Source: JAQIBY01 sp964615585
GTDB lineage: Bacteria; Bacteroidota; Bacteroidia; Bacteroidales; ML635J-15
Assembly (NCBI GenBank): GCA_964615585.1
Contig: CAZTNS010000008.1
Span: forward strand, 1-43,691
DNA: 43,691 nt
Direction: 5' to 3'
The notes under the pieces were generated by a model. The model saw only the letters and a program-made list of their open reading frames with translations. It did not search any database and was not told the DNA's origin. Positions 16,112 through 24,495 of the stretch are shown here, piece by piece. Within the stretch, counting starts at the first letter, position 1. The number at the start of each line of letters is the position of its first letter. Both the position numbers and the translations under genes were made by a program.

Positions 16112-18628
16112 ATGAAAAAAATATTTTTTATTTCAGCAGCAGTTTTAATTTCAATTGCTCATACATTTGCACAAACAGGGACATTGAAAGGTACCATTAT
16201 GGATAAGAATGATGATCCATTATATGGTGTTAATGTTATGATTGAACAGAAAAATTCCGATTTTACAACCGGGGGTATCACTGATTTTGATGGAAAGTTC
16301 AGTTTTGAACTGAACCCGGGAACCTATGATGTTAAAATCCAATATGTAGGATATACAAATATTGAAAAAGTGCTTGAAATTAAAAGTGGAGAAGCAGCAG
16401 AACTGGATATTACACTTCAGGAGAAAACAGAAATAATTGATGAAGTGGTCGTAAGTGCATCAAAATACGAGCAGAAATTGTCGGATGTAATATCCTCCAT
16501 GGAAGTCATAAAGCCACAAATGATAGAAAACACAAACACCAATAGCATGAAGGATGCCATCAGCAAAATTCCCGGCGTTGAAGTCAATGATAAACAAACC
16601 AGCATTCGTGGCGGAAGTGGATGGTCTTACGGAGCAGGCAGCAGGGTGTTGGTTTTGGTAAATGAATTGCCCATTCTTTCTGCCGATGCCGGAGATATAA
16701 AATGGGACTATATGCCTGTTGAGAACATTGCGCAGGTTGAAGTACTCAAAGGCGCATCTTCAGTGCTTTATGGTTCATCTGCCATGAATGGCGTAATAAA
16801 TATCCGCACCGCTTATCCCACTGAAAAATCAAAAACAAAAATTATTTATAATGTGGGTTTTTATAATCAACCCAAATCAGCAATAAAACAATTAAATGGC
16901 AAAACATGGGATACCAGATTTTACACAAATGAAAATTTTTATGTCGAAGACGAAACACCCGTAGCCATACCAATGAGGGAAGAGATGTTTTATTGGGTGA
17001 ATAAACCCATGTTTGGTGGCCTCAGCTTTTCACATCAGCAGCAATATGGACACTTTGACTTTGTACTCTCAGGGAAACATTATATTGATGAAGGCTACCG
17101 TACCTGTGATTACAATAAACGTACCAGGTTAAATTCGAATATGAGGTACAGAAGTAAAAAAATAGATGGTTTGGCAGCCGGTGTCAATGCCAGTTTTATG
17201 GCCACAAAAAAAACAGATTTTTTGTTGTGGACTTCAGAAACCCAGACTGATATGAATGGTCAGGATTCTGTTGTTATTTATCCTTATCGGGCAATGGAAA
17301 ATTCTGCTTATCCCAATGAAGCTTTCAGATTCAATATTGATCCTTTTATTTATTATTATAAAAAGAATGGTTCACGATACAGTATTCGTACACGGTATTA
17401 TCAAGTAATAAACCGTATGCCAATTGATACTTCAAAAAACATCATGAGTGAGGTGTTTTATGGTGAATACCGTTATCAGACCGATATTGCAGACAATACC
17501 AAACTGGCAGCAGGTGGGGTAAATTCGTATTCAGAGGTTGAATCTAACCTGTACGGAGATCATTTTAGTAATAACCTGGCCGGGTACGTGCAGGTTGATA
17601 ACAATTTTGGAGCACTGAAAACATCTGTTGGATTGCGGGCCGAATATTACAGGGTGGACACTGCACAAACAGAATCAATGATAGATATTGAGCTTGGTGA
17701 TGAGATCATTGAAATACCTGTAAAACCTGTGTTCAGGGCCGGAGCTAATTACAAACTTGCCGAATATACCAACATACGGGCCAGCATCGGACAGGCATAC
17801 CGATTTCCAAGCATAGCTGAAAAATACACAGCCACTGCTTTTGCCGGATTGCTTAATATTTTTCCGAATCCACACCTTGACAGTGAAACTGGCTGGAATG
17901 TTGAATTAGGCGGAAGACAGGGATTCAGAATCGGAAAAGGCTGGACAGGTTTTGCTGATGTATCTGGTTTTTATTCGCGTTATAATAACATGATGGAGTT
18001 TTCTTTTGGGATGTTTGATCCTGAAACGTATATGCCTTTGGCGGATTCCGTTACCCCAACCATGGATAATTATGGGTTTCAATCCAGGAATGTCGGGGAT
18101 GTGCATATTACAGGATTGGATTTATCCGTTTCTGCCAGGGGTGAATTGATGCAGAATCTGGATGTTACGCTGTTTGCCGGATATACCTATTTATACCCTG
18201 TGAATATTTATGATAATGAACAGGAACAGGAAGAGTTATATGCCACAAAAAACCGGAACACAGATTTTTTGAAATACAGGTACAGGCATAGTGTGAAAGG
18301 AAATGTTATCCTGGAATATAAAGTGTTTTCTACCGGTGTTACCATGAAGTACCACAGTCCTGTATTGGCCGTTGACAATGTTTTTGTGTCAGAGGATCCA
18401 CGACAGTTAACATTTAATAACTTGATTCTTAATGGTTATGCAGATTATTACGCCTATAACAAATATAAACCATTATTAACCTATGATATGCATTTTGGCT
18501 GGCAGATGAATAAAAGCATTAAAAGTTCCATAGTAATCCGGAATCTTTTTAATACGGAATTTGTCGAACGTCCGGGAAATATGCTGCCGCCACGAACTAT
18601 TTCATACCAGTTTATTGCGGAGTTTTAG
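16112..18628 (+). CDS. TonB-dependent outer-membrane receptor
   Basis: An 838-residue protein with a signal peptide (1-20, ending TFAQ) and a carboxypeptidase-regulatory-like beta-sandwich (about 22-105, G-T-(I/V)-x-D-x-(N/D)-DPL-x-GVNV, TD-x-DGKFSF). Next is a TonB plug (about 112-230, IRGG, LVLVNELP, VEVLKGASSVLYGSSAMNG), and then a 22-strand type beta-barrel ending in F. Such receptors import a bound ligand with energy from TonB/ExbBD. There is no adjacent susD, so it is not a classical Sus glycan pair. The ligand (siderophore, cobalamin, metal or peptide) cannot be told. Its last 17 nt overlap the end of the convergent PGK-like gene. Confidence 0.9.
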   Translation: MKKIFFISAAVLISIAHTFAQTGTLKGTIMDKNDDPLYGVNVMIEQKNSDFTTGGITDFDGKFSFELNPGTYDVKIQYVGYTNIEKVLEIKSGEAAELDITLQEKTEIIDEVVVSASKYEQKLSDVISSMEVIKPQMIENTNTNSMKDAISKIPGVEVNDKQTSIRGGSGWSYGAGSRVLVLVNELPILSADAGDIKWDYMPVENIAQVEVLKGASSVLYGSSAMNGVINIRTAYPTEKSKTKIIYNVGFYNQPKSAIKQLNGKTWDTRFYTNENFYVEDETPVAIPMREEMFYWVNKPMFGGLSFSHQQQYGHFDFVLSGKHYIDEGYRTCDYNKRTRLNSNMRYRSKKIDGLAAGVNASFMATKKTDFLLWTSETQTDMNGQDSVVIYPYRAMENSAYPNEAFRFNIDPFIYYYKKNGSRYSIRTRYYQVINRMPIDTSKNIMSEVFYGEYRYQTDIADNTKLAAGGVNSYSEVESNLYGDHFSNNLAGYVQVDNNFGALKTSVGLRAEYYRVDTAQTESMIDIELGDEIIEIPVKPVFRAGANYKLAEYTNIRASIGQAYRFPSIAEKYTATAFAGLLNIFPNPHLDSETGWNVELGGRQGFRIGKGWTGFADVSGFYSRYNNMMEFSFGMFDPETYMPLADSVTPTMDNYGFQSRNVGDVHITGLDLSVSARGELMQNLDVTLFAGYTYLYPVNIYDNEQEQEELYATKNRNTDFLKYRYRHSVKGNVILEYKVFSTGVTMKYHSPVLAVDNVFVSEDPRQLTFNNLILNGYADYYAYNKYKPLLTYDMHFGWQMNKSIKSSIVIRNLFNTEFVERPGNMLPPRTISYQFIAEF

Positions 18629-19925
18629 GCCTTTTTCCGCCGTTTTTTTGCAACGTCTTTACCGGCTCCAGGCCTGTATAAGTTCCTTCCTGTATAGCCT
18701 TCAGTACAGCACCACCACCGGTAAAGATGTAGTACTTGGGGTGGTCAATGGCTACAATGTACAGCCCAGGCAATAAACGTTTTAATTCCTGCATGGTATC
18801 GCCTCCGCCATAGAGTTTAACAGCATCAGGGTTAGAATCTGTCAGTTGATCAAGCGCAATGGTTCCCTCATTGAAATGCGGCGTAAATCCCATCACGGCG
18901 TTGATGAAAATGGTGGATGCTGATAAAAATTCATCACGTACTTCCTTTTCTTCAAAAGATTCAGGGGCAACATCCAGTACATAATTCAGCTCTTGCCCTT
19001 TTTTAAAATCTTTGATGTGATGCACGCGGTATTTACCCTCTTCTTTGCCATCGAGCGTATCGGATTCCACCACATACGACAACTCCAATATTTTGCCTTT
19101 GTAATTTTTTGCATAGTCAACAAATTCTCTGGCCAGTTTAAGGTTTTCTTCATTCACCCCTTTTATGCGTATGCCGTATTTTGCACACAAATAAGCATTG
19201 TAAATAACACCACCAAGAACCAGTTTGTCGGCAATATCAAGCAATGTGTACAGCGAATCAATTTTCGTATCCATTTTACTTCCTGCCACTACGGCTACAA
19301 ATGGCTTTTTAGCATCGTATATTCTTTGGAGGTTGGCAATTTCTTTTTGCATAAGATAGCCGGCATAGCTGGGCAGGTAGTTGTTTACACCAACGGTTGA
19401 AACATGCGGTTGCCATGAGCCAAAAGCATCGTTGACAAAAACATCAGCCAGCCCTGCCAGTTGTAAAGCAAAGCGGTCGGCTTTTTCACCATCGGCTTCT
19501 TCGCCTGCAAACCAGCGTGTGTTTGGCAAATAAATACCGTCGATTTCCCCGTTTCTGAGGTCCCTTATCAGATGGTTAACCGAAGTCTCAATTCCGAGGT
19601 ATCCTTGTTTTCCGTGTTCTACAAAATCGGGTATCTTAATGTTGATGTGCAGTTTATTATTGATGTAATCAACAATGGGTTGTACAGAGGTATCTTCACT
19701 GATGTTTATGTCTCCTGTTTTTTTATCCCGCGGCCTTCCCACATGGGTCATTAAAATGATTTTTCCTCCTTTGGCATTGATGTGATACAATGTGCCTATT
19801 GTCATGTCGATGCGGTAGGGATCGTGTATGGTTCCTTTTTTCACCACATTGTGATCTACCCTTACCAATACCACTTTATCCTCCAGGTTGGCTTCCTGTA
19901 TTTTTGGGAGATCAATTTTTTCCAT
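18612..19925 (-). CDS. Divergent phosphoglycerate kinase homologue
   Basis: A 437-residue member of the PGK family, longer than the usual 390-400. It retains DHN at 24-26, R38, the H61-x2-R64-P motif, FVNDAFG, the SK-x-DTK lysines in place of GGAKxSxK, GGGD in the nucleotide region, and TGGGA near the C terminus. Key departures are visible. AHRAHAS, which holds a substrate arginine, is replaced by a WQPHVS segment. The NGPxGVFE block with the nucleotide-binding glutamate is replaced by NAVMGFTPHF. The LENLRFHAEE block reads PNTRWFAGEE. It may be a poor or altered PGK, or have another role. It starts 34 nt after the fused double PGK and is probably co-transcribed with it. Confidence 0.85.
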   Translation of the reverse strand: MEKIDLPKIQEANLEDKVVLVRVDHNVVKKGTIHDPYRIDMTIGTLYHINAKGGKIILMTHVGRPRDKKTGDINISEDTSVQPIVDYINNKLHINIKIPDFVEHGKQGYLGIETSVNHLIRDLRNGEIDGIYLPNTRWFAGEEADGEKADRFALQLAGLADVFVNDAFGSWQPHVSTVGVNNYLPSYAGYLMQKEIANLQRIYDAKKPFVAVVAGSKMDTKIDSLYTLLDIADKLVLGGVIYNAYLCAKYGIRIKGVNEENLKLAREFVDYAKNYKGKILELSYVVESDTLDGKEEGKYRVHHIKDFKKGQELNYVLDVAPESFEEKEVRDEFLSASTIFINAVMGFTPHFNEGTIALDQLTDSNPDAVKLYGGGDTMQELKRLLPGLYIVAIDHPKYYIFTGGGAVLKAIQEGTYTGLEPVKTLQKNGGKRPKTPQ

Positions 19926-19959
19926 ATTGTAGTTGTTTTAGATTATCTAACAATTCAAC

Positions 19960-22344
19960 TTAAATATTTGTTCGCACTGCTTTGATGCTTGGTAATTCAT
20001 TTCCTTCGATATATTCAAGAAGGGCCCCCCCGGCTGTAGAGATATATGAAATTTTATGGGACAATCCGTATTTTTTCAATGCTGCGATGGAATCTCCACC
20101 TCCCACGAGTGAAAAAGCACCTCTGTCAGTTGCTCTGGCTGTTGCCAATGCAATTTTTATGGTGCCATTGCTGAAATGCGGCATCTCAAAAACCCCCATT
20201 GGGCCGTTCCAAAAAACAGACATTGAATTTTCGATGACTTTTGTGTATGTGGCTGCTGTTTTCACACCAATATCAAGGCCCTGCCATCCATCCGGGATTT
20301 GGTTGGCCTGGACGTGCCTGATGGTTGTATCGTTTTTGAATTTGTCAGATATTAAGCAGTCGGTTGGTAAATATAATTTTACGTTACTGTGAGCAGCCAA
20401 TTCCAAAATTTTAATGGTCTTTTGAAGCACTTCATCCTCAACAAGCGAATCTCCAACCTGACCACCCATGGCTTTAATAAAGCTAAAAGCCAGGCCACCT
20501 CCAATGATGATGTTGTTTACTTTATCAATCAATGCCCTGACAATGTCAATTTTCGTAGAGATTTTTGCCCCCCCGATGATGGCTGTAAACGGCTTTTCCC
20601 CTTTGTATAATATCCGGTTAATATTTTTCATCTCGTTTTCCACAAGGTAACCAAGCATTTTGTCGTTAGGAAAGTATTTTGTTATCGTATAAGTTGATGC
20701 GTGCGCTCTGTGTGCAGTCCCAAACGCATTGTTGACATATGCGTCACCGAGTTTTGCCAGTTCTTTGGCAAATTTTTCCGATCCCTTGACTTCTTCGTTT
20801 GTGAACCTTAGGTTTTCAAGCATTAATACTTCACCTTTTTTTAGATTTTTAACTGCTTCTTCCGTGTTATTCCCCCTGCATTTGTCAGCAAATTTGACCT
20901 CTGTTCCCAGCAATTGAGAAACATAAGGGATAATATGTTTTACCGAATATTTCATGTCTCTTTTTCCCTTAGGGCGGCCAATGTGGGTCAGTAATATAAG
21001 GCTGGCTCCTTCGGCCAGGATTTTTCTCAAGGTAGGTATGGCTGTCCTTATGCGGGTATCATCTGTAATGTTATTATTGTCATCCATGGGCACATTGAAA
21101 TCCACACGCACCAATACTTGTTTGTTGCTGAAATCATAATCATCTATGGTGTATGAATCCTTGATGGCTTTGATACTCGGTAATTTTTTCCCTTCAATGT
21201 ACTCCAGCAGTGCACCTCCGGCAGTTGACACATAAGATATTTTGTGATCAAGTGCATATTTTTTCAAGGCAGCAATGCTATCACCCCCTCCCACAAGGGA
21301 ATAAGCACCTTTGTCAGTTGCTCGTGAAACAGCCAATCCTGTTTTTAGCGTGCCGTATGAAAAATGATTCATTTCAAATACGCCCAAAGGCCCGTTCCAA
21401 AGTATGCTGGATGAATTCATAATAACCTGCTCAAATATTTCAGCGGATTTTACCCCGATGTCCATGCCAATCCAGTCTTTTTTGATTTTGGTTACAGGAA
21501 CGTGTTCTATCATAGCTTCATTACTAAATTCATCGGCTATCAACACATCTTCTGGTAGATAAATCTTTACTCCTTTGCTTTCTGCCTTATTGAGAATGCT
21601 TTTTGCCACATCAATATAATCATCGTTAACCAGGGATTTCCCGATTTCAATGTCTTTAGCTTTTAAAAAAGTAAACACAATGCCTCCGCCCACAATCAGG
21701 TTGTCCACTTTTTCCAGCAAGGCCTCTATGATGTTGATTTTTGTGGAAATTTTGGCACCACCAATGATAGCGGTAAATGGTGATTCTGCTTTCTTTAGCA
21801 GGGTGTCAATGTTTTTAATTTCTGATTCCACCAAATCACCAAACATTTTATCGTACGGAAAAAATTTGGCAATGGTATATGTTGAGGCATGGGCACGATG
21901 TGCTGTTCCAAATGCATTGTTTACATACACATCCCCCAGGTCTGCCAGTTGTTTTGCGAATGTTTCGTCGCCGGCTTCTTCTTCGGCATGAAAGCGGAGG
22001 TTTTCCAGCAAAAGCACTTCCCCGGGTTTCAGTTCTTTAGCCATTTTTTTTGTTTCTGTACCAATGCAATCGGGAGCTTGTTTTACTTCACGGTCCAGCA
22101 TGTTTGCCAGGTAATTTGCAATGCGTTGAGTACTCAGTGCATCATCAAATTTTCCCTTTGGCCTGCCGATGTGTGTCATGATGATAACAGAAGCGCCTTC
22201 GGATAAAATTTTCTGAATGGTGGGGATGGCCGTTACGATGCGTGTGTCATCAGCAATGGTTCCGTTTTCATTGAACGGCACGTTAAAATCAACTCGGACA
22301 AGGGCTTTTTTATTTTTAAAGGAGTAGTTATCAAGGTTATCCAT
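19960..22344 (-). CDS. Fused double phosphoglycerate kinase (PGK-PGK)
   Basis: A 794-residue protein made of two complete, colinear PGK modules (about 1-394 and 398-794), roughly 60% identical by eye. PGK interconverts 1,3-bisphosphoglycerate plus ADP and 3-phosphoglycerate plus ATP. Each half carries the substrate set: D19/N21, R35, H58/R61 and R150 in the first, and D415/N417, R431, H454/R457 and R546 in the second. Each also has GGAKISTK, WNGPxGVFE and GGGDSIAALKKY. Odd points: both halves read VNNAFG rather than VNDAFG and STAGGA rather than STGGGA. The first has S188 where an Arg or Lys before PFTAIIGG is usual; the second has K584. No other PGK is in the window, so this may be the cell's glycolytic enzyme. 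Confidence 0.9.
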   Translation of the reverse strand: MDNLDNYSFKNKKALVRVDFNVPFNENGTIADDTRIVTAIPTIQKILSEGASVIIMTHIGRPKGKFDDALSTQRIANYLANMLDREVKQAPDCIGTETKKMAKELKPGEVLLLENLRFHAEEEAGDETFAKQLADLGDVYVNNAFGTAHRAHASTYTIAKFFPYDKMFGDLVESEIKNIDTLLKKAESPFTAIIGGAKISTKINIIEALLEKVDNLIVGGGIVFTFLKAKDIEIGKSLVNDDYIDVAKSILNKAESKGVKIYLPEDVLIADEFSNEAMIEHVPVTKIKKDWIGMDIGVKSAEIFEQVIMNSSSILWNGPLGVFEMNHFSYGTLKTGLAVSRATDKGAYSLVGGGDSIAALKKYALDHKISYVSTAGGALLEYIEGKKLPSIKAIKDSYTIDDYDFSNKQVLVRVDFNVPMDDNNNITDDTRIRTAIPTLRKILAEGASLILLTHIGRPKGKRDMKYSVKHIIPYVSQLLGTEVKFADKCRGNNTEEAVKNLKKGEVLMLENLRFTNEEVKGSEKFAKELAKLGDAYVNNAFGTAHRAHASTYTITKYFPNDKMLGYLVENEMKNINRILYKGEKPFTAIIGGAKISTKIDIVRALIDKVNNIIIGGGLAFSFIKAMGGQVGDSLVEDEVLQKTIKILELAAHSNVKLYLPTDCLISDKFKNDTTIRHVQANQIPDGWQGLDIGVKTAATYTKVIENSMSVFWNGPMGVFEMPHFSNGTIKIALATARATDRGAFSLVGGGDSIAALKKYGLSHKISYISTAGGALLEYIEGNELPSIKAVRTNI
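19960..22344 (-). repeat. Tandem duplication of a PGK module within one gene
   Basis: Module 1 covers about 21163-22344 and module 2 about 19960-21153, joined by three codons (K395, D396, S397). Corresponding motifs stay at a constant offset of 396 residues through at least the first half of each module, so there are no indels there. The copies differ at many positions, which shows an old duplication rather than a recent or artefactual one. Confidence 0.85.
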
Positions 22345-22471
22345 AGCAAGTAATATGATGGTTAATTATACCATAAAATTAACAAAAATCTTTCAGATAT
22401 ATTGTACATTTTATGTGACGTCTGTCCAAATAAGAGACAAGCCCGGATATCAAATTGTTTCAGGGTTTTTA

Positions 22472-24010
22472 TCAACTACCCCATGTACTTCTGTCCAGGC
22501 TGCGGTATTGTATGGCTTCGGAAATGTGTTCACTGCGTATGGCATCGGATGCATCCATGTCGGCAATGGTGCGTGATACTTTAAGAATCCTGTCGTAAGC
22601 GCGTGCAGAAAGATCCAGTTTTTCCATGGCCGTTTTCAGTAATGTGGCAGCTGTGTCATCCACAGCGCAGAATTTTTGCATCATTTTTGTTGACATCTGG
22701 GCGTTGCTGAAAATATGTTTAAAAGCATGAAACCGTTCTGCCTGAATATTGTTGGCATTTATCACTCTTTTTCTCACCGACGCACTGTTTTCACCGGGAG
22801 GTGCAGAAGCCAGTTTATTGAATTCCACGGGAATCACTTCCATATGAATGTCAATTCTGTCCATCAGGGGGCCGGAAATTTTTGCCAGGTATTTTTGGAT
22901 CATGCCGGGTGAACAAGTACATTCCCGTGTGGGATGATTGTAATATCCGCAGGGACATGGATTCATGCTCGAAACCAGCATAAGGCTTGCCGGGTATTCC
23001 ACGGTGAATTTAGCCCTGCTGATGGTCACCACCCTGTCTTCAAGGGGCTGCCTTAACACTTCAAGCACGGTACGTTTAAATTCCGGTAATTCATCCAAAA
23101 ACAACACCCCGTTATGGGCAAGTGAAATTTCGCCGGGTTGGGGATGATTACCTCCACCCACGAGGGCAACATCAGAAATGGTATGATGTGGTGAACGAAA
23201 AGGCCTTTGTGTGATCAAAGAAACATTGTTATCTATTTTTCCGGCTACTGAATGGATTTTTGTGGTTTCCAAAGCCTCGTCCAGTGTCAGTGGAGGCAAA
23301 ATGGTTGGCAGGCGTTTTGAAAGCATGGTTTTTCCGGCACCCGGAGGGCCTATCATGATCAAATTGTGCCCCCCGCTGGCTGCAATTTCCATTACCCTTT
23401 TTACGTTTTCCTGCCCCCGTACATCCGAAAAATCAGCATCGTAATCAGTAACGTTACGCTCAAAGGTCTTTTTCAGATCAACTTCTGTTTCCTTGAGCGC
23501 AAGCTCGCCGTTAAAAAAATCAATGACCTGGGTAATGTGATTAACCCCATAAACATCTAAATCTTCTACAACAGCAGCTTCTTTTGCATTTTGTTCAGGG
23601 AGGATAAATCCGTCAAGTCCGTTTTCTTTCGCCTGCAGTGCTATGGGTAATACCCCTTTGATGGGTAAAATGCTGCCGTCAAGGGATAATTCCCCCATGA
23701 TCATAAAGCGGTGAACGCGATCTGCCGTCATTTGTTCTGATGCCCCCAACACGCCGATTGCAAGGGGTAAATCGTAGGCTGCCCCTTCTTTTCGTATGTC
23801 TGCAGGGGCCATGTTGATCACAATTTTTCGCCCCGGCCACTTATAACCATTGTTGCCAAGAGCAGCTACTATGCGTTGCTGCGACTCTTTAACGGCATTA
23901 TCGGGTAAGCCTACAAGATGAAATTCATAGCCTTTGGTGGCATCGGTTTCGATGGTAACGGTGTGTGCATCAATGCCATGGTATGCACCACCATATGTTT
24001 TAACCAGCAT
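22472..24010 (-). CDS. comM: ComM/YifB-like AAA+ ATPase (magnesium-chelatase family)
   Basis: A 512-residue protein with an N-terminal ChlI-like/Lon-S5-like domain (VGLPDNAVKESQQR, INMAPADIRKEG), a central AAA+ domain with Walker A GPPGAGKT (221-228) and Walker B-like GVLFLDELPEF, and a C-terminal ChlI domain including cysteines in PCPCGYY-x(7)-C-x-C. ComM is a hexameric helicase that promotes branch migration when transformed DNA is integrated. The start MLVKTYGG (ATG 24010) is typical; 17 further upstream codons are open but overlap a promoter-proximal region. It lies upstream of the double PGK on the same strand with a 127-nt gap, in which I see no clear promoter. Confidence 0.9.
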   Translation of the reverse strand: MLVKTYGGAYHGIDAHTVTIETDATKGYEFHLVGLPDNAVKESQQRIVAALGNNGYKWPGRKIVINMAPADIRKEGAAYDLPLAIGVLGASEQMTADRVHRFMIMGELSLDGSILPIKGVLPIALQAKENGLDGFILPEQNAKEAAVVEDLDVYGVNHITQVIDFFNGELALKETEVDLKKTFERNVTDYDADFSDVRGQENVKRVMEIAASGGHNLIMIGPPGAGKTMLSKRLPTILPPLTLDEALETTKIHSVAGKIDNNVSLITQRPFRSPHHTISDVALVGGGNHPQPGEISLAHNGVLFLDELPEFKRTVLEVLRQPLEDRVVTISRAKFTVEYPASLMLVSSMNPCPCGYYNHPTRECTCSPGMIQKYLAKISGPLMDRIDIHMEVIPVEFNKLASAPPGENSASVRKRVINANNIQAERFHAFKHIFSNAQMSTKMMQKFCAVDDTAATLLKTAMEKLDLSARAYDRILKVSRTIADMDASDAIRSEHISEAIQYRSLDRSTWGS

Positions 24011-24058
24011 ATAACAACGTATTTTGCCGCTTAAATTAGCAAAACTTGAGAAATATAA

Positions 24059-24066
24059 CAAACATA
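24059..24066 (-). promoter_or_regulatory. Putative -7 element for comM
   Basis: On the minus strand this reads TATGTTTG, an exact TAnnTTTG match 49 nt upstream of ATG 24010. No clear -33 element is seen. The A-rich tract beside it is shared with the ferredoxin terminator. Confidence 0.4.
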
Positions 24067-24071
24067 AAAAA

Positions 24072-24104
24072 AAAGGTGCTCATTATTATGTAACAAGCAC
24101 CTTT
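24072..24104 (-). terminator. Rho-independent terminator of the ferredoxin gene
   Basis: AAAGGTGCT (24072-24080) pairs with AGCACCTTT (24096-24104) around a 15-nt loop. On the minus strand the stem is followed by a run of about nine T residues. It lies 27 nt beyond the ferredoxin stop codon. Confidence 0.8.
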
Positions 24105-24130
24105 GATAATTTTTTAATAAATGATTTGTA

Positions 24131-24301
24131 CTAGTCTTCCGGATGTATTGCTTCTACCGGACAAACATCTGCACATGCACCGCAATCCGTGCAAACATCA
24201 GGATCAATAACATAAGGAGATCCTTCAGATATTGCTTCTACCGGACATTCGTCGATACAAGTACCACATTCTGTACATTCATCTGTAATTACATAAGCCA
24301 T
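24131..24301 (-). CDS. 2[4Fe-4S] ferredoxin
   Basis: A 56-residue bacterial-type ferredoxin. It carries two C-x2-C-x2-C-x3-CP cluster motifs, one starting at the CTECGTC segment and one at the CTDCGAC segment, each followed by VEAI. The two halves are an obvious internal duplication (DEC-TECG-TCIDECPVEAI and DVC-TDCG-ACADVCPVEAI). It would carry electrons at low potential in the cytoplasm, for instance for pyruvate:ferredoxin oxidoreductase or Rnf, neither of which is in the window. It is monocistronic: a -7 element lies upstream and a terminator downstream. Confidence 0.95.
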   Translation of the reverse strand: MAYVITDECTECGTCIDECPVEAISEGSPYVIDPDVCTDCGACADVCPVEAIHPED

Positions 24302-24334
24302 ATCGTATAGTATTTATAGGTTAATAACTTATTA

Positions 24335-24342
24335 CAAACTTA
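24335..24342 (-). promoter_or_regulatory. Putative -7 element for ferredoxin
   Basis: On the minus strand this reads TAAGTTTG, matching TAnnTTTG, 33 nt upstream of the ferredoxin ATG. The -33 region is not a good match. Confidence 0.45.
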
Positions 24343-24495
24343 ATCTTAGATTTTTAATTGGAAAAATATTTTACGTTTATTGCAGTAATTTTTAATCATT
24401 TTAAATAATGGCGTTAACATGCTATAATACAGGACATATAAAATACTGCATTGTTGGTTTGATAAAGAAAAAACAGAAAAACATGACAATGGTCA

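Noticed and set aside
16112..18628. Member of a SusC/SusD glycan-uptake pair
   Set aside because: No SusD-like lipoprotein is adjacent; the downstream gene is a convergent PGK homologue.
19960..22344. The double PGK could be an assembly or sequencing artefact
   Set aside because: The two halves differ at many amino-acid positions, keep a single frame and have distinct nucleotide sequences, so neither a collapsed repeat nor a simple frameshift explains them.
22355..22576. 73-codon frame opposite the end of comM
   Set aside because: It overlaps the conserved comM 3' end on the other strand and has no independent support.
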